64,000 bases of DNA from Bacteroidota bacterium (GTDB lineage: Bacteria; Bacteroidota; Bacteroidia; Bacteroidales; FEN-979). Below the pieces are notes generated by a model, which had not been told where the DNA came from, did no database searches, and worked only from the letters and a program-made list of their open reading frames with translations. The stretch lies in the NCBI GenBank assembly GCA_026391805.1, contig JAPLDJ010000006.1:19304-83303 (forward strand), in the 5' to 3' direction. Shown here in pieces: positions 9,901 to 17,836 of the stretch; position 1 is the first letter of the stretch, and each line of letters opens with the position of its first letter. A program made the position numbers and the translations under genes.

Positions 9901-10752
9901 GTTGTCGTTCCTGTTGTACTGCCATGCATCCGGTCCGATAGCATAAAAGAGGATGTAATCGTTATCGTTCAGTTTTGCGGGATCGGATCCAACCACCTTG
10001 ATGGCCAGTTCCCGGAGGTCATCGATCCTCGGGGTTGCATTGGCCTCGGCGAGCATGGCCCCGTTATTACCGTAAATACGGATTGTCCTCGGGTCAACCG
10101 ACGAAAAGGCAGGATCGGCATTTTTCAGGTAGGAGGCGGAGATCATATAGACACCGGTCAGCGGAATGGCCATTTTATACCATGTCCCGCTGCTGAGCAC
10201 TGAATTTGCAGCATACGACCGCCTGATTTTTGTGCCGGTATTTTCCGGTTTACTCCCAGCATCAAAGGCCAGATCAAATGAAATGAGCCGTTCATATGTG
10301 CCGGTCTCGTTATTTTTCCTGACGGGAACAAAAGAAATAGTAAGGATTGATTTAGTCCGTTGTGTGGAAACGGATGTTTCCGGGACCATCGATTCCGGGA
10401 TCCGTTCGAGATCCTTTACACCGGTCAGTTCTGATGAATTGATCTGTTCATAAACCGGGTTGCTGATGATCCGGTTGCCGACCTCATTATTGCCTTTATC
10501 GAGCGGGAATGTTTCAAGCCATACCGGGAGGGCACCATATTTCTCATACTGGCTGCCGGCTCCGTCGAAACGGAGTATTTTCATGGAATCAGGAGTTCCT
10601 GTTTCCACTTTTCCCGCGGGAAGCCATTTCAGGATCCTGTGCTGATGAATGGATTGAGAATGACCCGAAACAACAGCAATCATCAGCAGAAAGGAGACGA
10701 GGCACGTTTTGAGAAAAAATGTGCGCTCCCTGGGGTGAATAAATACAGACAT
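6901..10752 (-). CDS. porU: Type IX secretion sortase PorU
   Basis: The 1283-residue product has the full PorU layout: signal peptide (about 1-33), an N-terminal pro-domain of about 150 residues, a linking domain with GTWYKMAIPLTGVYMI, the C25 caspase-like peptidase domain, and a C-terminal beta domain starting NYPNPF. The catalytic residues are His794 (VGHGG) and Cys828 (TATCEF). PorU cleaves the C-terminal domain of T9SS cargo at the cell surface and attaches the mature protein to A-LPS or a related lipid, working with PorV, PorQ and PorZ. It is the first gene of a minus-strand unit porU - short PorU copy - porV - ispF. Of the two PorU-type genes this one best matches the length of known PorU. 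Confidence 0.92.
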   Translation of the reverse strand: MSVFIHPRERTFFLKTCLVSFLLMIAVVSGHSQSIHQHRILKWLPAGKVETGTPDSMKILRFDGAGSQYEKYGALPVWLETFPLDKGNNEVGNRIISNPVYEQINSSELTGVKDLERIPESMVPETSVSTQRTKSILTISFVPVRKNNETGTYERLISFDLAFDAGSKPENTGTKIRRSYAANSVLSSGTWYKMAIPLTGVYMISASYLKNADPAFSSVDPRTIRIYGNNGAMLAEANATPRIDDLRELAIKVVGSDPAKLNDNDYILFYAIGPDAWQYNRNDNLFHHQKNLYSDYSFCFLTFGQGTGKRVEDEPSTTLPANNTITHFNDYAFFEPSEINLIKSGRAWFSKDLYELTTTRDYWFNFASLYKAVPVKIIASVAARSTSLPTTFTMYADAEQLASVSIPIVGSYYTDIYAYERQLAKSHTVDSSSFDVKLDFTRSNTDGIGYLRYLEVNAMSNLFLSGGQTDFRSVIGSGAGLVSEFHLTAGSQPVSVWDVSDPSAIKSIGTSQNGNQVVFRVPTDTITEFLAYDGTNFYSVQSFTKVENQDLHSTGNPDLVIVTHPSFISQANNLASYHQQHDNMNVLVTTPEKIYNEFSSGAQDITAIRDYMKMIYDKSGKTAPRYLLMFGDASYDYKSRLQVNSNFVPTFESAESMDPVSSIVTDDYFGILDDNEGQGSAGMLDIGVGRFPVQTTDQADAAVKKVMHYSSNTDSVKNDWRNVICFVADNGDDNMHMRNADTVHIYDSAYNVDKIYLDAYDRISTPGGLRYPDVNEAITRRVEKGALVMNYVGHGGILGWAHERVLEIPQIKSWSNFDNMPVFLTATCEFSYFDDPSWTSAGEWVFLNPGGGGIALLTTTRPTYADGNVRLTTGFYINAFNKVGGEFPRLGDLIMDSKNFSGGDANTRKFVLLGDPALQMAYPKLHVMTTSIQTADKKSTPQDTIKALSTVTISGEIRDDDGNRVTNFNGTVFPTVYDKYSVITTIAGEGNSPFTFQLRKNVIYKGKLAVTNGQFTFSFIVPKDIAYNFGGGKISYYARSNETDANGYDQDFIVGGYNNGAGVDDEGPAVRLFMNDTNFVSGGITDQNPVLLALVADSSGINTVGNGIGHDLTATLDGYTQNQKILNDYYVADLNTFKTGKITYPFYSLSDGPHTVTVKVWDVYNNSSEASLDFVVASSAELALEHVFNYPNPFREETTFSFEYNRPETEMDVRIEIYSFTGQKIKTILQPLYSEGYRANTIHWDGTGDNGAKIGSGMYVYNVKVTTPDGMSVYKSSKLVVIR

Positions 10753-10879
10753 AGATTTCAGTAAAATCCGGTATCAGACTAAAACGAACCGGGGTTTTTA
10801 TTATTGTCGGTGTGGACAACTTATTTATCAATTTAATTCATCCTGCAAGGTATTATAAAAATTATTCGTAATATTGTAA

Positions 10880-10896
10880 CCCTAAAATCTTTAGGG
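10880..10896. promoter_or_regulatory. Perfect inverted repeat upstream of the porP/sprF-like gene
   Basis: CCCTAAA and TTTAGGG form a perfect 7-base inverted repeat around a 3-base centre, 14 bases before the start codon at 10911 and in the divergent region between porU and this gene. It could be an operator or an mRNA hairpin in the leader. Confidence 0.4.
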
Positions 10897-10910
10897 CTGT
10901 ATAAGCACCA

Positions 10911-11906
10911 ATGGCCAATAAATCATTTATACTCACATTTTTGGCGCTGATAACATCCATGCAAATGAGCTATTCGCAGGACCCGGAATTTTCGCAGTTT
11001 TATGCAAATCCGCTATACCTGAACCCGGCTCTTGCGGGTGCTACTGTTTGTCCGCTGCTTACGGCAAATTTCCGTGATCAGTGGCCTGCATTGGGAGGCG
11101 CCTACGTCACCTACAATGCGTCCTATGATCAGTATGTGGATGCGCTGCATGGGGGGCTTGGCCTGCTGATCACAGCCGACAGAACCGGCGGCGGAAAACT
11201 GAACACCACTGAGATCAGCCTGATTTACGCTTACAAGTTCAACATCACCGACAAGCTGGCCGCCAGTACGGCCCTCCAGGTCGGGTATTACCAGCGGCAC
11301 TTATCGTGGGATAACCTTGTTTTTGAAGACATGATAGATCCCCGCCTCGGCGTTGTTCAGCCCACGAAAGAAAGCGCACCCGACAATCCTACCGTCGGGG
11401 CCCCCGATTTTGGCGCGGGTGTCATGTTGGGCTACAATGAACGGTATTACGGCGGAGTGGCAGTTTCACACCTCTCTCAGCCTAAGTTCGGATTCTATTC
11501 CGACAACACCAGCCGGCTCGAAATGAAGATCACAGCCCACGCAGGAGCCGTCATCAACCTGAAAGAAGGAGGAGGAGGTTTCAGCGATGAACGTGAGTTC
11601 AGCATATCTCCGAACATTCTTTACCAGCAGCAATTCAAATTTCACCAGCTGAATATTGGCACCTACCTGACCATCGACCCCCTGATCATCGGCGTCTGGT
11701 TCAGGCATAATTTTGAAAATGCCGACGCAATTGTCCCGATGCTGGGGGTGCATTATAAAAGTTTCAGATTCGGCTTTACGTATGATGTCACTATCTCCCG
11801 CCTAAAAGGCTCAACTGGCGGCGCTTACGAAGCTTCTGCCTCATGGCAGTTCCCGTGTATTGAAAAAAGAAGACACATTAGGGCAATAAAATGCCCCAGA
11901 TTTTAG
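10911..11906 (+). CDS. porP: PorP/SprF-family type IX secretion membrane protein
   Basis: The 331 residues carry a signal peptide (about 1-22, ending SYSQ) followed directly by the family hallmark DPEFSQFYANPLYLNPALAG. The remainder is alternating beta-strands as in an outer-membrane barrel, with conserved motifs such as NFRDQWPA and YDQYVDALHGG. PorP/SprF proteins are outer-membrane parts of the T9SS that join the PorK/PorN ring or serve cargo with type B C-terminal domains. The last 20 residues are basic and Cys-containing, which is unusual for a barrel end. It is 21 bases upstream of gldJ and probably in one operon with it. The exact paralogue (PorP or one of several SprF types) cannot be decided from sequence alone. 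Confidence 0.88.
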   Translation: MANKSFILTFLALITSMQMSYSQDPEFSQFYANPLYLNPALAGATVCPLLTANFRDQWPALGGAYVTYNASYDQYVDALHGGLGLLITADRTGGGKLNTTEISLIYAYKFNITDKLAASTALQVGYYQRHLSWDNLVFEDMIDPRLGVVQPTKESAPDNPTVGAPDFGAGVMLGYNERYYGGVAVSHLSQPKFGFYSDNTSRLEMKITAHAGAVINLKEGGGGFSDEREFSISPNILYQQQFKFHQLNIGTYLTIDPLIIGVWFRHNFENADAIVPMLGVHYKSFRFGFTYDVTISRLKGSTGGAYEASASWQFPCIEKRRHIRAIKCPRF

Positions 11907-11927
11907 TTATATACTCTAAATTTTTTG

Positions 11928-13412
11928 ATGATGAAGTTCAATAAACATCTTCCCGCAGTTATGATGGCACTCGCCGTCGTATTGCTCGGCGCCTGTCACA
12001 AGGAAACATCAAAGACTACCGGATGGGATTACAACAATCCTAAAAACGGCGGTTTTGAAGTACGGCCTTATGTCGAACAGCAAACAGGACCGGGGTTAGT
12101 TTTTATTGAAGGCGGTACCTTCGCCATGGGCCAGACCCAGGATGACGTCATGTTCGACTGGGACAACCAGCCGCGCCGGGTTACGGTATCAAGTTATTAT
12201 ATGGACCAGACCGAAGTGAGGAACCTCGATTACCTCGAGTACCTCTACTGGCTGAACCATGTTTACGGTACCGATTATCCGGGGGTTTACCGGAAAGCCC
12301 TGCCTGATACACTGGTATGGCGCGACAAGCTGGCCTACAACGAGCCGCTGGTTGAATATTACTTCCGTCATCCCGCCTACCGGAATTACCCGGTCGTTGG
12401 TGTAAGCTGGGTGCAGGCCAGCGACTACTGTGCCTGGAGAACTGACCGCGTGAATGAAAACCTGCTGATCCGCACAGGCATCCTTGCCATGGATCCTTCG
12501 CAGAAAGATGAAAATAATTTTAACACCGAGTCCTATCTTGCCGGCCAGTATGAAGGCCTTGTTGACAAGCCGCTGCCCGATCTGAATCCGAACGGAACCG
12601 GAACACGCAAGGTTAAGATGGAAGACGGCCTCCTGCTTCCGAAGTACAGGCTCCCGACCGAAGCAGAATGGGAATTTGCAGCCCTCGGACTGATCGGGAA
12701 TACCCTCTTCGAAAGGGTTGTTGAAAGAAAGAATTACCCCTGGAACGGAAATTATACCCGTACCAGCGAATCAAGGTATTACGGCGGTTTCCAGGATAAC
12801 TTCCGCAGGGCAAAGGGCGACTACATGGGAGTTGCAGGTAACCTGAACGACGGTGCTGATATCCCGGCTCCGGCCGCTTCATACTTCCCGAATGATTACG
12901 GTCTTTACAACATGGCCGGTAACGTCAGCGAATGGGTGCTCGATGTTTACAGGCCCATGAACTCCATGGAGATGACCGACCTGCGCCCGTTCCGCGGAAA
13001 CACCTTCAGGACAGAGGTTCGCGATGCCGAAGGATTCGTCGCCCAGAAAGACAGCCTCGGTCACCTGAAATACCGCGATGTGACCACCGCCGAGGCCATC
13101 AACCGGAAGAATTACCGTGCTGCCGACAACATCAACTACCTCGATGGCGATTATGCATCCAACATCGGCGTCGACTGGAAGAATCCTCCGAAAGACACTT
13201 CCGCCACCAACCTGATGTATCAGTCAACCGGCGACAACCCGGTCTCTATGATCACGGACAAGGTCCGCGTATACAAGGGCGGCAACTGGAAAGACGGAGC
13301 TTACTTCCTGAGCCCCAGCACACGGAGGTTCCTCGACCAGAACGATGCTTCAGACTGTATCGGATTCCGTTGCGCCATGACACGCGTTGGCGGTACCATC
13401 CCCGGAAAATAA
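11928..13412 (+). CDS. gldJ: Gliding motility/T9SS lipoprotein GldJ
   Basis: The product (494 residues) begins with a lipoprotein signal with the lipobox LGAC (Cys23) and then TTGWDYNNPKNGGF, a segment shared by GldJ proteins. The rest is a formylglycine-generating-enzyme-like (sulfatase-modifying factor) fold: VFIEGGTFAMGQTQDD, YPVVGVSWVQASDYC, YRLPTEAEWEFAA, GNVSEWVLDVYRP and a C-terminal GGNWKD...IGFRC. In Flavobacterium GldJ is an outer-membrane lipoprotein needed for gliding and for stability of the GldK ring of the T9SS. Two ATG codons follow a TTG at 11925; I take the first ATG. A strong terminator follows. GldK/PorK has a related fold, but the N-terminal segment and the long inserts favour GldJ. 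Confidence 0.88.
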   Translation: MMKFNKHLPAVMMALAVVLLGACHKETSKTTGWDYNNPKNGGFEVRPYVEQQTGPGLVFIEGGTFAMGQTQDDVMFDWDNQPRRVTVSSYYMDQTEVRNLDYLEYLYWLNHVYGTDYPGVYRKALPDTLVWRDKLAYNEPLVEYYFRHPAYRNYPVVGVSWVQASDYCAWRTDRVNENLLIRTGILAMDPSQKDENNFNTESYLAGQYEGLVDKPLPDLNPNGTGTRKVKMEDGLLLPKYRLPTEAEWEFAALGLIGNTLFERVVERKNYPWNGNYTRTSESRYYGGFQDNFRRAKGDYMGVAGNLNDGADIPAPAASYFPNDYGLYNMAGNVSEWVLDVYRPMNSMEMTDLRPFRGNTFRTEVRDAEGFVAQKDSLGHLKYRDVTTAEAINRKNYRAADNINYLDGDYASNIGVDWKNPPKDTSATNLMYQSTGDNPVSMITDKVRVYKGGNWKDGAYFLSPSTRRFLDQNDASDCIGFRCAMTRVGGTIPGK

Positions 13413-13432
13413 TGAACGATGATAAATTATTG

Positions 13433-13464
13433 AACCCCGTTTCAGAAAAGAAACGGGGTTTTTT
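13433..13464 (+). terminator. Rho-independent terminator after gldJ
   Basis: AACCCCGTTTC (13433-13443) and GAAACGGGGTT (13450-13460) pair perfectly over 11 bases around a 6-base loop and run into a stretch of T. It ends the porP-gldJ unit before murF. Confidence 0.9.
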
Positions 13465-13502
13465 ATTTACTTTGTAAAAGAACACGGAGCAACCTGAAGC
13501 TG

Positions 13503-14786
13503 ATGACCATCGAAAAACTTTACGAAAAATTCCTCGATCACCCGGAAGTCTCGACCGACAGCAGGAACATTCCTGAGGGAGTGATCTTCTTCGGGCTGAA
13601 GGGGGAAACCTTTGACGGGAACGAGTATGCCGCCATGGCATTGGAGAAAGGAGCCTCTTATGCTGTTGTCGACGATAAAAAATTCGCTGCCGGCAGCCGC
13701 TGCATCCTTGTGGAAGATTCTCTGAAAACCTTGCAGGAGCTGGCCAAGTATCACAGAAAACAGTTCGATATACCGGTCATTGCAATTACGGGCACCAATG
13801 GGAAGACCACCACAAAGGAACTTATTGCCGCTGTTCTTTCCCGGAAATACCGCACTCTGGCAACCAGCGGTAACCTGAACAACCACATCGGGGTGCCGCT
13901 GACACTTTTAAAGCTGAAAAAGGATACGGAGATTGCCATCGTCGAAATGGGCGCCAATCACCAGGGAGAGATCGATTTTCTCTGCAGGATCGCAGAGCCG
14001 GCACACGGGATCATCACCAACATCGGTAAAGCCCACCTCGAAGGATTCGGTGGGTTTGAAGGTGTGATCCAGACGAAGACTGAACTGTTCCGTTACCTGA
14101 AATCGATGAACGGATCCGCCTTTGTCAATACCGGTGATCCTTTGCTGGTCGAGCATTCTGCGGGAATGCAGGTCATACCTTACGGCAACGGACAACCGGC
14201 AGAGATCCTGGAATTGTCATCGGATCCTTTTGTCAGCCTGAAAATAAAGCTGGAGAAGGATATGATCAATGTATCCACAAAACTCTTCGGCAATTACAAT
14301 GCAGATAATGTTCTGGCTGCTGCATGCATCGGGCATTATTTTGGGGTTGCAGGTTCAGATATCAAGGATGCTATTGAATCCTATGAGCCTGCCAACAACC
14401 GTTCACAACTCCGTAAGACCGAATCCAACGTCCTGATCCTCGATATGTACAACGCCAACCCCACCAGCATGGAACAGGCGCTGAACCATTTTTCAACCTA
14501 CAACAGCGAAAACAAGGTTCTGATCCTCGGTGATATGCTTGAGCTTGGCAGCGAAAGCGACAAGGAGCATCTTCAGGTCCTGGCACTGATAGACAAGCTC
14601 GGATTCACAGATGTTTATCTTGTTGGTCCGGTCTTTACCAGGCTGAATTCAAAAAGAGAGTGGCTTTGCTTCCAGGACAGCGACCTCGCACGGATGTGGC
14701 TGGAACACCACAAGCTTCAGAATTCAACGGTTCTGATCAAAGGATCAAGGGGAATTAAGCTGGAAAAGGTGGTGGAAATGCTTTAA
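13503..14786 (+). CDS. murF: UDP-N-acetylmuramoyl-tripeptide--D-alanyl-D-alanine ligase
   Basis: MurF adds D-Ala-D-Ala to the UDP-MurNAc tripeptide, the last cytoplasmic step of the peptidoglycan peptide. The 427 residues show an N-terminal substrate domain (STDSRNIPEGVIFFGLKG), the ATP loop GTNGKTTTKE near residue 99, a central ligase region with EMGANHQGEI and NIGKAHLEGFG, and the C-terminal domain with DMYNANPTSM and LGDMLELG. These motifs are specific to MurF. ATG at 13503. It lies just after the gldJ terminator, so it must have its own promoter; a near-consensus TTACTTTG at the terminator tail is a possible -7 box. Confidence 0.95.
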   Translation: MTIEKLYEKFLDHPEVSTDSRNIPEGVIFFGLKGETFDGNEYAAMALEKGASYAVVDDKKFAAGSRCILVEDSLKTLQELAKYHRKQFDIPVIAITGTNGKTTTKELIAAVLSRKYRTLATSGNLNNHIGVPLTLLKLKKDTEIAIVEMGANHQGEIDFLCRIAEPAHGIITNIGKAHLEGFGGFEGVIQTKTELFRYLKSMNGSAFVNTGDPLLVEHSAGMQVIPYGNGQPAEILELSSDPFVSLKIKLEKDMINVSTKLFGNYNADNVLAAACIGHYFGVAGSDIKDAIESYEPANNRSQLRKTESNVLILDMYNANPTSMEQALNHFSTYNSENKVLILGDMLELGSESDKEHLQVLALIDKLGFTDVYLVGPVFTRLNSKREWLCFQDSDLARMWLEHHKLQNSTVLIKGSRGIKLEKVVEML

Positions 14787-14889
14787 CGATTTACGATTTA
14801 CGATTTACGATTTTCAAATTACAAAGTACCTTTTATAAACTACTAACTATTGACTGCCGACTGCCAACTGCTGACTGCCGACTGCAGAC
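14787..14889. repeat. Composite word repeats: CGATTTA and CTGCCGA families
   Basis: Directly after the murF stop codon, CGATTTA repeats four times, then a separate block of CTGCCGACTGCCAACTGCTGA-like words (14852-14889) runs up to 12 bases before the anmK start. The first family recurs as its complement at 28.42 kb. Confidence 0.8.
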
Positions 14890-14900
14890 TTAAAAAAAAG

Positions 14901-15980
14901 ATGAAACCAAACACCTATAAAGTAATCGGGCTCATGTCGGGTACATCCCTCGACGGGGTTGATATTGCCTTCTGCAATTTTATTTTTGATAAGGGAAAGT
15001 GGGATTATGCTATTGTCACTGCAGAGACGATTCCTTATTCACAGGAGTGGAAGGAACGGCTTTCCACACTTGAAAACAAAACTGCTTTTGAGTTTGCACT
15101 GACGGATGCAGAATACGGCCATTTTCTCGGGCAGATCACCAGCGATTTTATCCATCGTCACGCTGCAAAGCCAGATTTCATTGCCTCGCATGGCCATACG
15201 ATCTTCCATCAGCCCGGCAGGAAGCTCACCTCCCAGATCGGGAAAGGTTCTGCCATTGCTGCAGAGACAGGATTCCCGGTGGTTTGCGATTTCCGTTCGA
15301 CGGATGTTGCCTTGGGGGGACAAGGAGCACCACTCGTTCCCGTAGGCGATATGCTTCTTTTCAGCGATTATAATTATTGCCTGAACCTGGGTGGTTTTGC
15401 CAACATTTCTTATGACGACTCAGGACGGCGGATTGCTTTCGACATCTGTCCTGCAAACATTGTTCTGAACCATCTTTCATCATTATTAAAGAAAGACTAT
15501 GATGAAAACGGTGATCTTGCGCGCCGGGGGTTGCTTTATCAGCCGATGCTGGATGCCCTGAACGATCTTGATTTCTATCATGTGAAACCACCGAAATCAT
15601 TGGGAAAGGAATGGGTCCTTTCGAAGGTACATCCTCTTCTCAATAAGTATGAAATAACGGTGGAAGACAAGCTCAGGACCTTCGTCGAACACATTGCTGT
15701 ACAGGTTGCATCTGCGGTATTTAAGAAGGATTCTGCTTCAATGCTTGTCACTGGTGGCGGTGCTTTCAACAGCTTCCTGGTCGAACGGATCCGCGAAAGA
15801 ACCGGTCTTTATATAATGCTTCCTGATCCTTTGGTCATCAACTTCAAGGAGGCTCTGATCTTTGCCTTTCTCGGCGTTCTCCGATGGCGGGAGGAGGTCA
15901 ACTGCCTCAGCTCGTACACCGGCGCTTTCATGGACAATATCGGCGGGGCTGTTTACCTGGACAGACGTCATACGACATAA
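14901..15980 (+). CDS. anmK: Anhydro-N-acetylmuramic acid kinase
   Basis: AnmK hydrolyses and phosphorylates 1,6-anhydro-MurNAc to MurNAc 6-phosphate in recycling of cell-wall sugars. With the ATG at 14901 the protein has 359 residues, close to the family norm. It opens with the phosphate-binding motif IGLMSGTSLDGVD, has SHGHTIFHQPG and the Asp-containing DFRSTDVALGGQGAPLVP, and ends with VTGGGAFNSFL and a YTGAFMDNIGG region. An in-frame ATG at 14850 lies inside the CTGCCGA repeat block and would add 17 residues without family support, so I reject it. It sits after murF, a fitting place for a cell-wall gene. Confidence 0.95.
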   Translation: MKPNTYKVIGLMSGTSLDGVDIAFCNFIFDKGKWDYAIVTAETIPYSQEWKERLSTLENKTAFEFALTDAEYGHFLGQITSDFIHRHAAKPDFIASHGHTIFHQPGRKLTSQIGKGSAIAAETGFPVVCDFRSTDVALGGQGAPLVPVGDMLLFSDYNYCLNLGGFANISYDDSGRRIAFDICPANIVLNHLSSLLKKDYDENGDLARRGLLYQPMLDALNDLDFYHVKPPKSLGKEWVLSKVHPLLNKYEITVEDKLRTFVEHIAVQVASAVFKKDSASMLVTGGGAFNSFLVERIRERTGLYIMLPDPLVINFKEALIFAFLGVLRWREEVNCLSSYTGAFMDNIGGAVYLDRRHTT

Positions 15981-16139
15981 GACATAAGACATAAGACATA
16001 AGTCATAAGTCGGAAAAAACATTCTGTGACTAATCTGTGTAAATCTGTGTAAATCTGTGGTGAAAAATCGTTACACGAAAATCCACGAAGAAGACACGAA
16101 AGTCACGAAAAAAAACGTAATCCCTAATTCGTAATTTTT
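15965..16139. repeat. Composite word repeats between anmK and folC
   Basis: Four families stand end to end: GACATAA/GTCATAA words (15967-16013, beginning within the last codons of anmK), AATCTGTG words (16021-16066), CACGAA words (16071-16118) and a TAATTCGTAA word next to the folC start. No promoter consensus is visible between them. Confidence 0.8.
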
Positions 16140-16140
16140 A

Positions 16141-17436
16141 ATGACCTACTCCGAAACCCTCGACTATATTTACTCCCACCTTCCGATGTACCACCGGATC
16201 GGACCGGCAGCTTACAAGGCGGACCTGAATACTACGATCGCCATTTGTAACATGCTTGGCAACCCACAGGATTCTTTCAGATCAGTTCATATTGCAGGCA
16301 CCAACGGTAAAGGCTCAACCTCCCATCTGCTGGCATCAGTATTACAGGAATGCGGATTCAGTGTCGGGTTGTTTACTTCGCCACACCTGAAGGATTTCAG
16401 GGAGCGGATCCGGGTCAACGGGAAGATGATCCCGGAAGAGAAGGTCACAGGGTTTATTGACAAACACAAAGCGGATTTTGAAAAGCTGAATCCTTCTTTC
16501 TTTGAAATGACGGCCGGACTGGCGTTCGATTTTTTCAGGGAAGAAAAGATCGATATCGGGGTCATCGAGGTTGGACTCGGCGGCCGGCTGGATTCGACCA
16601 ACGTCATTACGCCCCTGCTATCAGTTATCACAAACATCAGTTTTGATCACATGCAGTTCCTCGGCGATACCCTGGAGAAGATTGCAAGAGAAAAAGCGGG
16701 GATCATAAAGCCCTCCGTTCCGGTAGTGATCGGTGAAACCCAGGTGGAGATCCTTCATGTTTTCCTGGAAAAAGCAAGGGAAACCGGATCAGAGATTTTT
16801 TTTGCCGATGCCCTGTTTTCATTAACGGGATGGAAACGAAAGGAAGACGGACAGCCAGCTGTTTTGTCTGGTATTCTGAAAGACAATCTGCCCTGGCTCG
16901 AAGAAATCGTTTCCCCGGTTACCGGAAATTACCAGAAGAAGAACATCCTTACGCTTTGTGCGGTTTGTGACATCCTAAGGAAACAGGGCATGGATATCCC
17001 TGATGAAAAGATCAGAAGTGGTATTCACAATGTCATCCGGAATACCGGTTTTTCAGGCCGATGGCAGATCCTGTCAGATTTGCCACTCACCATTTGTGAT
17101 ACCGGGCATAATGAAGCAGGACTGAAGGAGGTGCTGACCCAGATTACAGAAACGCCTCACAGAAAACTGCACTTTGTCTTTGGGGTGGTAAACGATAAGG
17201 AAATTGATCCTATGCTTCAAATGTTGCCGCGGACTGCCATTTATTATTTCTGCAAGGCGGATATTCCCCGCGGACTGGATGCGGAGGAGCTACGGACGAA
17301 GGCGACGGAAGCAGGCCTGGAGGGCGATGCATTTCCTTCTGTAAAAGCAGCCATTGCAGCAGCACGCGAGCGTGCAGGAAAGAATGATCTTGTATTTATT
17401 GGAGGAAGTACCTTTATTGTGGCGGAAGCTGTTTAG
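16141..17436 (+). CDS. folC: Folylpolyglutamate synthase/dihydrofolate synthase
   Basis: FolC joins glutamate to dihydropteroate and extends the polyglutamate tail of folates. The 431-residue protein has the Mur-ligase fold: ATP loop IAGTNGKGSTSHL near residue 50, TSPHLKDFRERIRVNG, the EVGLGGRLDSTN motif, NISFDHMQFLGDT, and the C-terminal domain with DTGHNEAG and a final IGGSTFIVAEAV. All are diagnostic. ATG at 16141 follows directly after the repeat block. Its stop is TAG, which shows that TAG is a normal stop codon in this genome. Confidence 0.96.
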   Translation: MTYSETLDYIYSHLPMYHRIGPAAYKADLNTTIAICNMLGNPQDSFRSVHIAGTNGKGSTSHLLASVLQECGFSVGLFTSPHLKDFRERIRVNGKMIPEEKVTGFIDKHKADFEKLNPSFFEMTAGLAFDFFREEKIDIGVIEVGLGGRLDSTNVITPLLSVITNISFDHMQFLGDTLEKIAREKAGIIKPSVPVVIGETQVEILHVFLEKARETGSEIFFADALFSLTGWKRKEDGQPAVLSGILKDNLPWLEEIVSPVTGNYQKKNILTLCAVCDILRKQGMDIPDEKIRSGIHNVIRNTGFSGRWQILSDLPLTICDTGHNEAGLKEVLTQITETPHRKLHFVFGVVNDKEIDPMLQMLPRTAIYYFCKADIPRGLDAEELRTKATEAGLEGDAFPSVKAAIAAARERAGKNDLVFIGGSTFIVAEAV

Positions 17437-17442
17437 AAAAGA

Positions 17443-17646
17443 TCAACCCCCGCTGATCAGGTGCAGAACCTGAACATCATCCCCGTTCCCGATCAGGGCA
17501 CTATCGTAATCACCCTTCATGATCAGTTTCCCATTGATCTTTATGATCAACATCTTGAAAGTATAGTTCTTTACCTTCAGCAGTTCAGAAACAGTTAATT
17601 TATCAGAATCTAATGTTTCAGGATTATTATTTAATGTTATTTTCAT
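17443..17646 (-). CDS. thiS: ThiS-family sulfur carrier protein
   Basis: A 67-residue ubiquitin-like protein ending in Gly-Gly, the tail that is adenylated and then thiocarboxylated. It has a beta-grasp pattern (MKITLNN, then LTVSELL, an IKINGKLI strand and the NGDDVQVLHLISGG end) as in ThiS, which gives sulfur to the thiazole of thiamine. The matching ThiF-type enzyme lies upstream on the same strand, but no thiG, thiH or thiE is in the window. Because the next genes build a Mo/W cofactor and no moaD is seen, a role as MoaD-like carrier is also possible. ATG at 17646; converges on folC. Confidence 0.85.
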   Translation of the reverse strand: MKITLNNNPETLDSDKLTVSELLKVKNYTFKMLIIKINGKLIMKGDYDSALIGNGDDVQVLHLISGG

Positions 17647-17669
17647 TTCTCGTCACTCTCTTTTTTCAC

Positions 17670-17836
17670 CACATTAGGCACAATAGTTCACAATAGGTTT
17701 TCGTGTCTTTCGTGTCTTCTTCGTGGAATTTCGTGTAACAATTTGTCACCACAGATTTCACAGATTACACTGTTATTTCGCTACTGCGCTTTTCGCTGAG
17801 CGCTGAGCGCCAGGCGCTAATTCGCTATTTCGCTAT
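17670..17836. repeat. Composite word repeats between thiS and thiF
   Basis: Words of the CACATTAGGCACAATAG family (17677-17697), the TTCGTGTCTTC family (17699-17740), the complement of the AATCTGTG family (17746-17772) and the TTCGCTATTTCGC family (17774-17836) follow each other. The last block touches the thiF stop codon. No thiamine riboswitch motif is seen in this leader of thiS. Confidence 0.8.

Noticed and set aside
17647..17832. Thiamine riboswitch before thiS
   Set aside because: The leader consists of word repeats, and I do not see the conserved core of a TPP riboswitch. The Mo/W genes likewise show no cofactor riboswitch.
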